From NIOZ-UU13 sp964417935 (GTDB taxonomy: Bacteria > Planctomycetota > Phycisphaerae > Sedimentisphaerales > Anaerobacaceae), in contig CAYQKF010000010.1 of NCBI GenBank assembly GCA_964417935.1, forward strand, positions 4,877 through 68,876: 64,000 nucleotides of DNA. The letters run 5' to 3'. Position 1 is the first letter of the stretch, and every line of letters starts with the position of its first letter. A program made the translations under genes and the position numbers. The notes under the pieces were generated by a model, which saw only the letters and a list, made by a program, of their open reading frames with translations, did no database searches and was not told the DNA's origin. Shown one piece after another: positions 51,004-59,908 of this stretch.

Positions 51004-53700
51004 ATGAGCGACCCTGAGGAAAGAAACAATAACAAGCCGAGTGAGAAGGAACCTTCTCCGACGGCCAGCTTCAGCGACTCGGTGACAGGGCCGGGTGGGC
51101 AGATAGGTCCATTCCGAATTGAGCGGGAGCTTGGCCGTGGGGCAGTGGGGGTGGTTTACTTAGCCCACGACACCAAGCTCGACCGCCCGGTGGCCATCAA
51201 GAGCTTGCCGGCTGAGGTGATGGAGAACCCTAAGGCCCGGTTGCGTTTTGCTCGTGAGGCCCGGGTTCTGGCGTCGTTGAATTACCCAAACATCGCCACT
51301 ATCTACGAGGAACTGGAAGAGGACGAGGGCGTCGGCTATCTTATTCTCGAATATGTCCCCGGGCAGACACTGGCCGAGCGGATTGCGCGCGGGCCGCTTA
51401 AGCCGGAAGAGGCGTTAACGATTTCTTTGCAGATAGCTGAGGCCGTGGCGGCAGCGCACGAGCATGACGTTATCCACCGCGACCTCAAGCCCGGCAATAT
51501 AAAGATAACGCCGGAAGGCAAGGTGAAGGTGCTGGACTTCGGCCTGGCCAAGGCGGTCAGTGGCCAAGCCTTAGACCAGCAAAGCACCGTTACAGAGCCG
51601 GGCCGGGTGATAGGCACACCGGCCTATATGAGTCCGGAACAGGCCCGCGGTAGGCCGACCGATAAGCGCAGCGACATCTGGTCGTTCGGCTGTGTGCTGT
51701 ACGAAATGCTGACGGCTACAGTCCCCTTCAGAGGCGAAACAGTTTCCGACACCCTGGCCAACATTCTGCAAACAGAACCCAACTGGCAAGCGCTGCCTCA
51801 GAGCACGCCGGCGAACATCCGGTCTCTACTGCGTCACTGCCTTAAGAAAGACCCGCACCGCCGGCTTCGGGACATCGGAGATGCAGGCATTGAAATCAGC
51901 GAAACGCTGAACAAACTGGCGGCCCCAACGCCAGCAACCATCCCAGCTAAGTTACGAAGAATGGCGATGATTATTGGTGCGGCTATCATTATTGTCCTAT
52001 GTGCTATTGCTGTGCGGTTTATTCTGGAAAAGCAAACTCAACCAGCTTCAAAGGAAATACGACTGGTGGTCCTGCCGTTTGAGAATCTTGGCTCCACCGA
52101 GGATGAGTATTTCGCCGATGGCATTACCGATGCTATCACCGCTCGTTTAGCGGGTATTCGGGGGTTGGGTGTCATCTCACGGCAGAGCGCAATACAGTAT
52201 AAGAAAAGAGAAAAGGATACACGGCAGATAGCTAAAGAGTTGCGTGTCGATTACATTCTGGAAGGTACGGTCCAGCGTGAGCGGCCATCAGACCCAACCA
52301 GCAGAGTGAGGATAATACCTCAGCTTATCAGGGCTTCCGATGACACACACGTCTGGGCGCAGACTTATGATAATGATATGAGTGAGGTTTTCCAGGTACA
52401 GTCTGATTTAGCTGAGCGGGTGGCAAAGGCATTAGACATTACCCTGCTTGAACCGGAACGCCGGGCACTTCAATCCAGGCCAACACAAAACATGGAGGCT
52501 TATGACTATTACCTGCGCGGCCGTGACTATGCATTACGTGGATATCCGCACGAAAATGACTTAAGGATAGCCATTCGAATGTACAATAAGGCTATCGAGC
52601 TTGACCCCCTTTTTGCCATAGCCTACTCCTGGCTCTCACACGCTCATGCCGGGATGTATTGGTTTTATCATGACCGGAGCGAAGAACGCCTTGCCATGGC
52701 AAAACAAGCCGTGGACAAAGCGTTCCAACTTGAGCCTGATTTGCCAGAGGCACATCTGGCTCTGGGCTTTTACCACCTTTGGGCTCATTTGGACTATGAC
52801 CGTGCCTTAGAGCAGTTCGCCATCGCCCGGAAAAGTCAGCCGAATAACAGTGAGCTGCTGTCAGGTACCGGTTACGTTCAAAGGCGGCAGGGCAAATTCG
52901 AGCAGGCATTGGGCAATATCAAGAGAGCTTGCGAGCTTGACCCACTAACACACTATCTAGCCTGGGAGGTCGGGACAACTTTTATGCTCCTGCGCAAGTA
53001 CCCGGAAGCAGAGCTTTACTATGACCGCGCCATCTCACTGGCTCCCGATCGGCCCCGGGGCTATAACGGTAAGGCCCAACTATACCTGTGCTGGGAAGGC
53101 AGCACTAAGAAGGCGCGGGCTGTCCTGGAGGAGGCGCTGCAGAGCATCAAGTCAGCAGAAAACGCCTCCATTGTTAATTCGCTGGTCAATATCGATGTTT
53201 TCGATAGAGACTATCAGGAGGCGTTGGACCGGCTATCTTTAAAATCAGAAGACATTGATAAGATGAGTCATTCCAATGCTCTACAATACGCACTAATCTA
53301 TAGGTGCATGAGCAAAAAAGAACTGGCGAAGAAATACTACGAAGATGCTCGAAGCATTCTGGAAACCAAGATACAAGAACAGCCGGAGGATCCACGGTTC
53401 CACAGTTCGCTCGGCATCGCTTATGCTGGCCTGGGTCGAAAGGAAGATGCCATCAGGGAGGGGGAGTTGGGGGTAAACCTGCTACCTGTAACCAAGGATG
53501 CCTGGGCAGGTACATTTCGGGTTGAGGACTTGGCCTGTATCTATGTAATGGTTGGCGAATTTGATGCGGCCATCGACCAGTTAGAGTTTCTGCTGGCCAG
53601 ACCTGGAAAGATGTCGATTCATTTACTTCGACTTGACCCGGCCTGGGACCCCCTGCGCGACCATCCTCGTTTCAAAAAACTTTTAGAGGAAGGAAAATAG
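51004..53700 (+). CDS. Ser/Thr protein kinase with TM, TolB/FlgO-like and TPR domains
   Basis: 898 aa from ATG 51004, preceded by GGAGGG; the upstream extension would read through the promoter. Kinase domain ~36-300: LGRGAVGVVYLAHD, VAIK (K66), VIHRDLKPGNIK, LDFG (178-180), GTPAYMSPEQARG, complete to subdomain XI. One TM helix (~320-340, MIIGAAIIIVLCAIAVRFIL). Outside: a TolB/adenylate-cyclase-associated domain (RLVVLPFENLGSTEDEYFAD) then TPRs to the end. Typical planctomycete/myxobacterial Hanks-type kinase; target unknown. Confidence 0.93.
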   Translation: MSDPEERNNNKPSEKEPSPTASFSDSVTGPGGQIGPFRIERELGRGAVGVVYLAHDTKLDRPVAIKSLPAEVMENPKARLRFAREARVLASLNYPNIATIYEELEEDEGVGYLILEYVPGQTLAERIARGPLKPEEALTISLQIAEAVAAAHEHDVIHRDLKPGNIKITPEGKVKVLDFGLAKAVSGQALDQQSTVTEPGRVIGTPAYMSPEQARGRPTDKRSDIWSFGCVLYEMLTATVPFRGETVSDTLANILQTEPNWQALPQSTPANIRSLLRHCLKKDPHRRLRDIGDAGIEISETLNKLAAPTPATIPAKLRRMAMIIGAAIIIVLCAIAVRFILEKQTQPASKEIRLVVLPFENLGSTEDEYFADGITDAITARLAGIRGLGVISRQSAIQYKKREKDTRQIAKELRVDYILEGTVQRERPSDPTSRVRIIPQLIRASDDTHVWAQTYDNDMSEVFQVQSDLAERVAKALDITLLEPERRALQSRPTQNMEAYDYYLRGRDYALRGYPHENDLRIAIRMYNKAIELDPLFAIAYSWLSHAHAGMYWFYHDRSEERLAMAKQAVDKAFQLEPDLPEAHLALGFYHLWAHLDYDRALEQFAIARKSQPNNSELLSGTGYVQRRQGKFEQALGNIKRACELDPLTHYLAWEVGTTFMLLRKYPEAELYYDRAISLAPDRPRGYNGKAQLYLCWEGSTKKARAVLEEALQSIKSAENASIVNSLVNIDVFDRDYQEALDRLSLKSEDIDKMSHSNALQYALIYRCMSKKELAKKYYEDARSILETKIQEQPEDPRFHSSLGIAYAGLGRKEDAIREGELGVNLLPVTKDAWAGTFRVEDLACIYVMVGEFDAAIDQLEFLLARPGKMSIHLLRLDPAWDPLRDHPRFKKLLEEGK

Positions 53701-53740
53701 TCTAATATACTTGTGAGCTAAAAAGCGAAAAGGGATTCAA

Positions 53741-54778
53741 ATGACCAGAAAACAATATACTCTAACGGTACTATTTTTGATTGGGACCTCGTATAGTGTC
53801 GCAGCCGTTCCCGTGACGGTGGAGGTAATTGAGGTCAACAAGATTTGGGATAAGGCCCCGCACAACGCATTTACCGACCTTGTCCATTGGAAAGACGGTT
53901 TTTATTGCGCTTTTCGCGAGGGTAGAGGCCATGTTTCAACCGATGGGAAGATCCGAATACTCGAATCAAAGGACGCAAATCGCTGGAACTCGGCGGCCCT
54001 TATTGCTCTGGAAGGCTTTGACCTGCGCGATGCGCATTTGTCCGTAACGCCGGACGACCGATTAATGCTGCTTGGTGGAGCCGCCCCGCGGAAACAGGAC
54101 AATCAATCTGCCCCTACCGGCACGTTCGCGAGTTTTTCGCAGGATGGCAAGCAATGGACCAAACCACAAATTGTCGTCCAGCCGGGACGCTGGTTGTGGT
54201 GCGTTACCTGGAACAAAGCAAAGGCTTATGGCGTTTCCTACACAGCCGGCAAAGGTGAACGCTATCTTGATTTGCTCGTAAGTACCGACGGGATTAACTA
54301 TCAGCAGCATGTGGCCAAGCTCTTCGAACAGGGCTATCCGACGGAGGTTACACTGCGTTTTGACACTGACCGGACGTGTTATGCCATTGTCCGCCGTGAC
54401 CGTCACGGCACAGATTCAAGCACCGCCTTATTAGGCATAAGCAAGCCGAATTACAAGCACTGGCAATGGAAGGACCTCGGCACTGATTTCAATGGGTTCG
54501 GCGGCCCTAACCTCATCCAAATACCCGGCGGACACTGGATTGCTGCCGGCCGAATGCACCAGGGTGGTGCGCATACGGCGCTGACTTATATTGATGTCGA
54601 GAACGGCACTATGACCAAACTGATAAAACTGCCCAGCGGTGGCGATACAAGTTATCCCGGACTTCTTTGGCATAAAAAAATGCTTTACGTCAGCTACTAC
54701 TCCAGCCACGAAGGCAAAACAAGTATCTACCTTGCGAAAGTGAAAATCAAACCAAAGCCCGGCAATGGGAAACATTAG
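53741..54778 (+). CDS. Secreted sialidase-like beta-propeller protein
   Basis: 345 aa with a signal peptide (ends YSVAAVP). Pattern of exo-alpha-sialidase/BNR propellers: HNAFTDLVHWKDGFYCAFRE with an early Arg, SKDANRWNSAAL, FSQDGKQWTKPQIV, VSTDGINYQQHV (Asp-box-like repeats SxDGxxW/Y), and YPGLLWHKKMLYVSYYSSHEG. Planctomycetes have many such proteins; true sialidase activity is unproven because the full catalytic set is not certain. It follows the kinase gene by 40 bp. Confidence 0.8.
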   Translation: MTRKQYTLTVLFLIGTSYSVAAVPVTVEVIEVNKIWDKAPHNAFTDLVHWKDGFYCAFREGRGHVSTDGKIRILESKDANRWNSAALIALEGFDLRDAHLSVTPDDRLMLLGGAAPRKQDNQSAPTGTFASFSQDGKQWTKPQIVVQPGRWLWCVTWNKAKAYGVSYTAGKGERYLDLLVSTDGINYQQHVAKLFEQGYPTEVTLRFDTDRTCYAIVRRDRHGTDSSTALLGISKPNYKHWQWKDLGTDFNGFGGPNLIQIPGGHWIAAGRMHQGGAHTALTYIDVENGTMTKLIKLPSGGDTSYPGLLWHKKMLYVSYYSSHEGKTSIYLAKVKIKPKPGNGKH

Positions 54779-54845
54779 GGAACAGTTGTAATTTTAATGC
54801 CGATATGCTGTTGTTAGAAAGTTTTTGGACAATTAAAAATATTTG

Positions 54846-54900
54846 TCATTCCCGCGAAAGCGGGAATCCAGAAATAATACGATTTGAGGCGGAGCCTCGA
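54846..54900. repeat. GTCATTCCCGCGAAAGCGGGAAT palindrome
   Basis: CCCGC-GAAA-GCGGG hairpin inside GTCATTCCCGC/GCGGGAATCC, then GAGGCGGAGCCTC. Same family as 38371-38396. No gene in the 54779-54983 gap. Confidence 0.85.
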
Positions 54901-54983
54901 TCACATTATTATCTAAAAACTTTTAACAGGTAGCTTACAATTTTGAATTAAATGGCCGACCTCAAAAGTAGAAGGAGATACAA

Positions 54984-56279
54984 GTGAGCAGAAAACAGTA
55001 TGGTTTGGTGCCGGTATTAGCGGTGGTGATTATAACATCTGCTTGTCTTGTGCATTCCACGGTGGCCTGCGCCGAGTTCCGTGCCGGCATTGCTGTGCGA
55101 GATGTAACCCCCGACCCACTTCTGCCCGTTTCAGGCGGCGTTGAACCTTCAAAGCCCGCCAGAGAGAAAATCGGCAAGCTGACTGTGCGTGCCTTTGTCC
55201 TCGAAAACAGTGGTACGCGTGTGGCAATTTGCAGTACCGACTTCCTTGGATTTCCAGGTGTGCTCTGTGACAAAGTACGCGCTCGGGTCACGGTCATCCC
55301 GCCACAGAACATCCTCATCGGTGCCACCCATACCCATAGCGCCCCGGATTGCTACGGCTTTCCCGACAGAAGTGGCAAATCAGGTATCGATATTGAGTAC
55401 GTCAACTGTGTTTGTGCAAAACTGGCCCATGCAATCAACGAAGCAATCGCTAAGCTTCAGCCCGCTCGCATAAAAATCGCTACCGGCAGAGCTAATGGCA
55501 AGATCGCCTATAACTATTACGCCGAGCGGTTGTACGACCCGCGCTGCAATGTGATTCAGGCCCTTGACTCCAGAGATAAGCCTTTCGCAACACTCGTCAA
55601 TTATGCCTGTCACCCTGAAGTAATCGGTTCGAATCAGGGTATCCTCTGCCCTGACTTTGTAGGCCCTCTTTACGACCGCATCAAAGAGCGAGGCGGCGGC
55701 ACCGGCATCTTTATGAACGGCGCACTGGGAGGTATGGTAACCGCTGACTGCCGCGGTCCCAATGGCAAAGACATCCGGACCTGGGACGAGTGCATTCGTA
55801 TCGGCTGCCTCCTGGCCGATGAGTCGCTCCGCATTATTGCCGATGCTCCCGTGCTTATAAATCCAAATCTGTTTTGTGGAAGTACTACTATCAATTTTCC
55901 CGTCGAAAATGAACTCCTCCGTACTATTGTCGAGTCGTCTCCATTAGGCTTTGAACTGGATGAAAGCCGGTGCACCGCCAGCCAGGTAAACGTCGTCAAC
56001 ATCGCCAATGCACAAATACTGACCATCCCGGGAGAAGCCCTGCCCAACATCGGCTACTATTTAAAGCGGAAGATGCACGGCAGGCACAACTTTCTTTTCG
56101 GCCTTACCAACGACGCCTTCGGCTACATTCTGACAAAGGTGGATTGGGATAGCTTCGAACGTTACGACTATATCACCCAAACGTGTCTGGGCGAGATGAC
56201 CGGGGAGATTTTTATTAAAGAGGCCCTCGAGTTTATCGATAAATGTCCCCATCCAGTGAGCGGTACTATTGAGCCTTGA
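54984..56279 (+). CDS. Neutral/alkaline ceramidase-like secreted hydrolase
   Basis: 431 aa from a GTG with AAGGAG nine bases upstream; signal peptide to about residue 30. The neutral ceramidase N-terminal domain pattern is visible: FRAGIAVRDVTPDPLLPVSG, ILIGATHTHSAPDCYG (zinc-binding HTH), LVNYACHPEVIGSNQGILCP (second His) and MNGALGGMVTAD. The C-terminal domain of true ceramidases is short or absent. In Planctomycetota this family is common in exported carbohydrate/lipid clusters. Same strand as its neighbours, with 205 bp of repeat in front. Confidence 0.88.
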   Translation: MSRKQYGLVPVLAVVIITSACLVHSTVACAEFRAGIAVRDVTPDPLLPVSGGVEPSKPAREKIGKLTVRAFVLENSGTRVAICSTDFLGFPGVLCDKVRARVTVIPPQNILIGATHTHSAPDCYGFPDRSGKSGIDIEYVNCVCAKLAHAINEAIAKLQPARIKIATGRANGKIAYNYYAERLYDPRCNVIQALDSRDKPFATLVNYACHPEVIGSNQGILCPDFVGPLYDRIKERGGGTGIFMNGALGGMVTADCRGPNGKDIRTWDECIRIGCLLADESLRIIADAPVLINPNLFCGSTTINFPVENELLRTIVESSPLGFELDESRCTASQVNVVNIANAQILTIPGEALPNIGYYLKRKMHGRHNFLFGLTNDAFGYILTKVDWDSFERYDYITQTCLGEMTGEIFIKEALEFIDKCPHPVSGTIEP

Positions 56280-56309
56280 GTTACGCCTGTTAGAAGCGAT
56301 GTATCCATA

Positions 56310-56402
56310 TTGATGGAATACAGGGTGGCACCCCGCCTGTCAGAAGCGGGCGTATCCGCCTCAAACCCCGGCCTGAGTTAGTCGAAGGCTTGTTTGGGGG
56401 TG
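56310..56402. repeat. Dispersed GGGTGGCACCC repeat, copy 3
   Basis: CAGGGTGGCACCCCGCCTGT, CCTCAAACCCCGGCCTGAG, GTTAGTCGAAGGCTTG and TTTGGGGGTGG make the most complete copy. The outer GGGTGGCACCCC can fold by itself. No gene in 56280-56593. Confidence 0.8.
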
Positions 56403-56522
56403 GTTTTGCCTCTTCGATAAATTTTTTAGTTTCATTTGTTTTACAAAGACTTATGAAAGTTTTCGGAGCCGTCAAACTTGCTCCGATAACAATTTAAGAA
56501 TACTGACTTTTGGATTTAACGC

Positions 56523-56551
56523 TTCAAGGCAACAGCATGTATCTGTATAAT
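56523..56551 (+). promoter_or_regulatory. Candidate promoter of the SMP30-MBL gene
   Basis: TATAAT at 56546-56551 with TTCAAG 17 bp upstream (56523-56528), 42 bp before the ATG. The -10 is perfect, the -35 poor. Confidence 0.45.
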
Positions 56552-56593
56552 GTTAAACCAATTACTTAGTCAACTTATTCAAAGGAGATTAAA

Positions 56594-58168
56594 ATGAACA
56601 GAAAATGGTATGACTTGGTTGTGCTGCTGCTGTTGGTAGTGATGCTAACAGCCCGCAGCGCTGAAACGGCAAGTGTTGTCGCACCAGGCGCGAAAGTGGA
56701 AAAACTCGCAGGAGGTTTTAGTTTTACCGAAGGCCCGGCAGCGGACGCTAAGGGCAATATCTTCTTTTCGGATATCCCAAACAATCGAATTCACAAATGG
56801 TCGCTGGATGGTACGCTGTCGACATTCCGTGAAAACTCAGGTAGGTCCAACGGTCTTTACTTTGACAAAAAGGGAAATCTCTTGGCCTGCGAAGGAGGTG
56901 GCCGGCGGTTAGTGTCCATTGACCCGCAAGGCAATGTAACAATGCTGGCCGACAAGTATCAAAACAAGCGCTTTAACAGTCTCAACGACCTCTGGATTGA
57001 CCCGAAGGGAGGTATTTATTTTACCGACCCCAGCTACGGACGCAGAGATAACCTGGAGCAGGATGGCGAACATGTCTATTACCTCTCGCCAGACCGTAAG
57101 AAGCTCATCAGGGTAATCAATGACATGGTCAGGCCGAATGGAGTAATAGGCACTCCCGATGGCAAGCTGCTTTACGTTGCCGACCACGGCGGGAGAAAGA
57201 CCTTCGCATACACCATCAATAAAGACGGGACGCTGTCGAACAAAAAGCTCTTCGCTCCGGAAGGTTCAGATGGAATGACCATAGATAACGAGGGCAACAT
57301 TTACCTGACTGCGAGAGTAGTTGCCGTTTACAATAAAAACGGCGAAAAAATTGAGACCATTAAGGTCCCCGAGGGGCCGGCCAATGTCTGCTTCGGCGGA
57401 CCGGATAACCATACGCTATTTATCACTGCCAGAACCTCACTGTATTCAATCCGGATGCGAGTCAAAGGCGCCGAGCAGGAACAGACCATAACAGACTTGG
57501 GATTTGAGCAGGATATTATCAAAACAAGCGCCGGTGCTCTAAAGATTACTTTTATTGGACACGCAACGTTGATGTTTAACTTCAAAGGTAGGGTCATTCA
57601 TGTGGATCCCGTGAGCAGAGAGGCCGACTATACCAATATGCCCAAGGCCGATCTTATCTTAGTCACGCACGAACATGGCGACCACCTGGACACCAAGGTT
57701 ATCAATATGTTGCGAAAAGAGGGAACACAAATTGTATTGACCAAAGCCTGCGCAGAAAAAGTTTCCGGCGGTATTATCATGCAGAATGGTGATGTACGAA
57801 CCGTTCAAGGACTGAAGATTGAGGCCGTACCTGCCTACAATATTGTGCATAAGCGCTCCAGCGGAGAACCTTTCCATCCTAAGGGTCGGGGTAACGGCTA
57901 TGTGGTAACTTTTGGCGATAAAATAGTGTATCTGGCCGGCGATACAGAGAACACCCCGGAGATGAAAAGACTAAAGAAAATTGATATCGCATTCTTGCCG
58001 ATGAATGTCCCCTACACGATGACGCCGGAGATGGTAGCCGATGCGGCAAAGGCATTTAAGCCAAAGATTCTGTACCCATATCACTACGGACAAACGGATC
58101 CACAAAGGCTTGTTAATCTAATGAAGGGTTCAAAAGATATTGAGGTTCGTATTCGCAAGTTGAGATAA
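56594..58168 (+). CDS. SMP-30/gluconolactonase propeller fused to UlaG-type metallo-hydrolase
   Basis: 524 aa with signal peptide (~1-25) and AAGGAG before the ATG. Residues ~28-300: SMP-30 propeller (FTEGPAADAKGNIFFSD, NDLWIDPKGGIYFTDP, EGSDGMTIDNEGNIYLT) closely paralogous to the C-terminal half of the protein at 48418. Residues ~315-524: metallo-beta-lactamase fold of the UlaG/L-ascorbate-6-P-lactonase-like type, with ITFIGHATLMFNFKGR, VTHEHGDHLDTKVI, VYLAGDTENTPEM and LYPYHYGQTDPQ. Two lactone-hydrolase-like domains in one chain suggest sequential lactone handling, but that is inference. Confidence 0.9.
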   Translation: MNRKWYDLVVLLLLVVMLTARSAETASVVAPGAKVEKLAGGFSFTEGPAADAKGNIFFSDIPNNRIHKWSLDGTLSTFRENSGRSNGLYFDKKGNLLACEGGGRRLVSIDPQGNVTMLADKYQNKRFNSLNDLWIDPKGGIYFTDPSYGRRDNLEQDGEHVYYLSPDRKKLIRVINDMVRPNGVIGTPDGKLLYVADHGGRKTFAYTINKDGTLSNKKLFAPEGSDGMTIDNEGNIYLTARVVAVYNKNGEKIETIKVPEGPANVCFGGPDNHTLFITARTSLYSIRMRVKGAEQEQTITDLGFEQDIIKTSAGALKITFIGHATLMFNFKGRVIHVDPVSREADYTNMPKADLILVTHEHGDHLDTKVINMLRKEGTQIVLTKACAEKVSGGIIMQNGDVRTVQGLKIEAVPAYNIVHKRSSGEPFHPKGRGNGYVVTFGDKIVYLAGDTENTPEMKRLKKIDIAFLPMNVPYTMTPEMVADAAKAFKPKILYPYHYGQTDPQRLVNLMKGSKDIEVRIRKLR

Positions 58169-58350
58169 CCGCATAAAATGTTATAGTGCTTTAAGGCTAT
58201 ATTGATGGTGTGTCATTCCCGCTTCCATAGAACAGAGCCGCGACCGTAAGGGAGCGGTAACTGCCCTTGCGGTTATATAGTGACGTGTTACCAGGCGCAC
58301 TCTGATTTTGTGATTGGTATGACAGCCCACAAAGCACGCTTGACAAAGCA

Positions 58351-58395
58351 ATAGGTACCGGCAATGGCAGACTGCTTTACGTTACGGAACATTAG
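58351..58395 (+). pseudogene. Scrap of an SMP-30 propeller gene
   Basis: Fourteen codons IGTGNGRLLYVTEH and a stop match IGTPDGKLLYVADH of the neighbouring propeller at both protein and DNA level (shared GACTGCTTTACGTT-like core). Nothing upstream or downstream extends the match; the downstream edge is exactly the start of the TTAGTCTGTC repeat (58392). A third SMP-30 copy was probably cut by repeat-mediated rearrangement. Confidence 0.6.
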
Positions 58396-58455
58396 TCTGT
58401 CAAATTTGATTTGATAGCTTGGAAGGGTGGCACCCTCAAACTTGTTTGGGGGTGT
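58392..58455 (+). repeat. Dispersed TTAGTCTGTCAAATTTG repeat, copy 4
   Basis: Near-identical over ~48 bp to 34634 onward. It sits between the SMP-30 scrap and the promoter of the chimeric kinase gene. The rest of the 58169-58565 gap contains a decayed GTCATTCCCGC repeat near 58213 and no gene. Confidence 0.9.
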
Positions 58456-58466
58456 CCTTGACCATC

Positions 58467-58495
58467 TCGACACTACTCTGGCAGGTTGTTATAAT
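58467..58495 (+). promoter_or_regulatory. Sigma70-like promoter of the chimeric kinase gene
   Basis: TCGACA (58467-58472), 17 bp, TATAAT (58490-58495), then ACTACCGGATGA. Homologous in layout to the promoter at 50904. About 70 bp upstream of the ATG. Confidence 0.65.
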
Positions 58496-58565
58496 ACTAC
58501 CGGATGATATTGAGCCTCGCCCAATTCCTGCTCAAGGGCGAGGGGCATTTACGCGGAGCGATCTG

Positions 58566-59780
58566 ATGAGCGACGCTGAGGCTAAAAACGATAAGCAGCC
58601 GGATAAAAACGAACCAATTCCCACCGCCAGTTATGGTGATAGTATACTCGGGCCTGGTGGGCGGGTCGGTCCCTATAAGCTGCTTAGTGTCCTTGGCGAA
58701 GGCGGTTTCGCAGTGGTTTACCTGGCAGAGCAGCAGGGAGCGGTGAAACGCCGGGTGGCGCTCAAGGTCATCAAGCCCGGGATGGACACCAAACAGGTTA
58801 TCGCCCGCTTCGAGGCCGAGCGCCAGGCGCTGGCCCTGCTGGACCACCACAATATCGCTCAGGTCTATGATGCAGGAATGACTCAGGCTGGTCGGCCGTA
58901 CTTTGTAATGGGATACGTTAAGGGCCTGTCCCTCACTAAGCACTGCGACCAGGAAAAGCTTGGCGTTGAAGAACGCCTTAAACTGTTCCTGCAGGTATGC
59001 GAAGCCGTACAGCACGCCCACCAGAAAGCTATCATCCACCGTGACATCAAGCCATCGAATATTCTGGTGGCCATTGAGGGCAACAATGCGGTGCCAAAAA
59101 TTATCGACTTCGGAGTGGCCAAGGCCATCAGCCAGCCCTTGACTGAGCGGACACTGTACACCGAACAGGGCCAGTTTGTCGGGACGCCTGAGTATATAAG
59201 CCCTGAGCAGGCCCTTGCGACATTGACCGGTATCGAGAAGCTCCACCATGTTGTTGGCAGCGAGGCCCACGCGTCGGAAATCGCATTCCTTGCTATGACA
59301 CTTCATCGACTCGGTCGCGACCGAGAAGCCCAAGCTACTTTTGACCGTTCGCTTCGTCTCCTTGCAGGTCGTGGGGGTGCAGTCTCAGATTTTATCTTCG
59401 CTATGCCCACCAATCTTGGGTCAACTGTCAACAGCTCGGCTAACGACTCTTTCCAGAGTATCTCTGCTGACGGTCTGTCACTCTACTTCGCGTCTAACCG
59501 GCTCGGTGGCTCAGGGAGACTCGACCTGTATGTAACAACGCGGGAAACGAAGACCGACCTGTGGGGTCCGCCAGTGAATCTTGGGCCAACTATCAACAGT
59601 TGGGCTGAAGAGCTTCTCCCGGACATCTCATCCGATGGCTCTACACTCTACTTCTGCTCCAGTCGGCCCGGCGGTTTCGGCAATGCCGATTTGTGGCAGG
59701 TTTCGTTGGTACCAGTTGTTGACACCACTGGAGATGGCGAGATAAACATCGAGGATCTCTGCGAGTTGGCCGAACAATAG
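58566..59780 (+). CDS. Chimeric protein: truncated Ser/Thr kinase, PD40 propeller blades, dockerin-like end
   Basis: 404 aa from ATG 58566 with GGAG seven bases before. Residues 36-216 are a kinase N-lobe and activation segment (GEGGFAVVYLAE, K67, HRDIKPSNI 158-166, DFG 181-183, TPEYISPEQAL) and then stop: subdomains IX-XI are missing. Residues 217-270 resemble the TPR tail of other planctomycete kinases. Residues ~280-375 hold two PD40/TolB-like blades (ISADGLSLYFASNR, ISSDGSTLYFCSSR). The end (DTTGDGEINIEDLCELAEQ) is one dockerin-type calcium loop. It looks like a deletion-fusion product; kinase activity is doubtful. Confidence 0.82.
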   Translation: MSDAEAKNDKQPDKNEPIPTASYGDSILGPGGRVGPYKLLSVLGEGGFAVVYLAEQQGAVKRRVALKVIKPGMDTKQVIARFEAERQALALLDHHNIAQVYDAGMTQAGRPYFVMGYVKGLSLTKHCDQEKLGVEERLKLFLQVCEAVQHAHQKAIIHRDIKPSNILVAIEGNNAVPKIIDFGVAKAISQPLTERTLYTEQGQFVGTPEYISPEQALATLTGIEKLHHVVGSEAHASEIAFLAMTLHRLGRDREAQATFDRSLRLLAGRGGAVSDFIFAMPTNLGSTVNSSANDSFQSISADGLSLYFASNRLGGSGRLDLYVTTRETKTDLWGPPVNLGPTINSWAEELLPDISSDGSTLYFCSSRPGGFGNADLWQVSLVPVVDTTGDGEINIEDLCELAEQ

Positions 59781-59908
59781 TGGGCAAAACTGCCTGGCAA
59801 GGAAGATACAAAAGAGCAATGACCTAAATAGAAAAAGTCGTGGCCCAGCGGAAATTTAAAAGTAGATAAATATCAATAATAACAAACAAATAAAAAAAGG
59901 AACCATCA

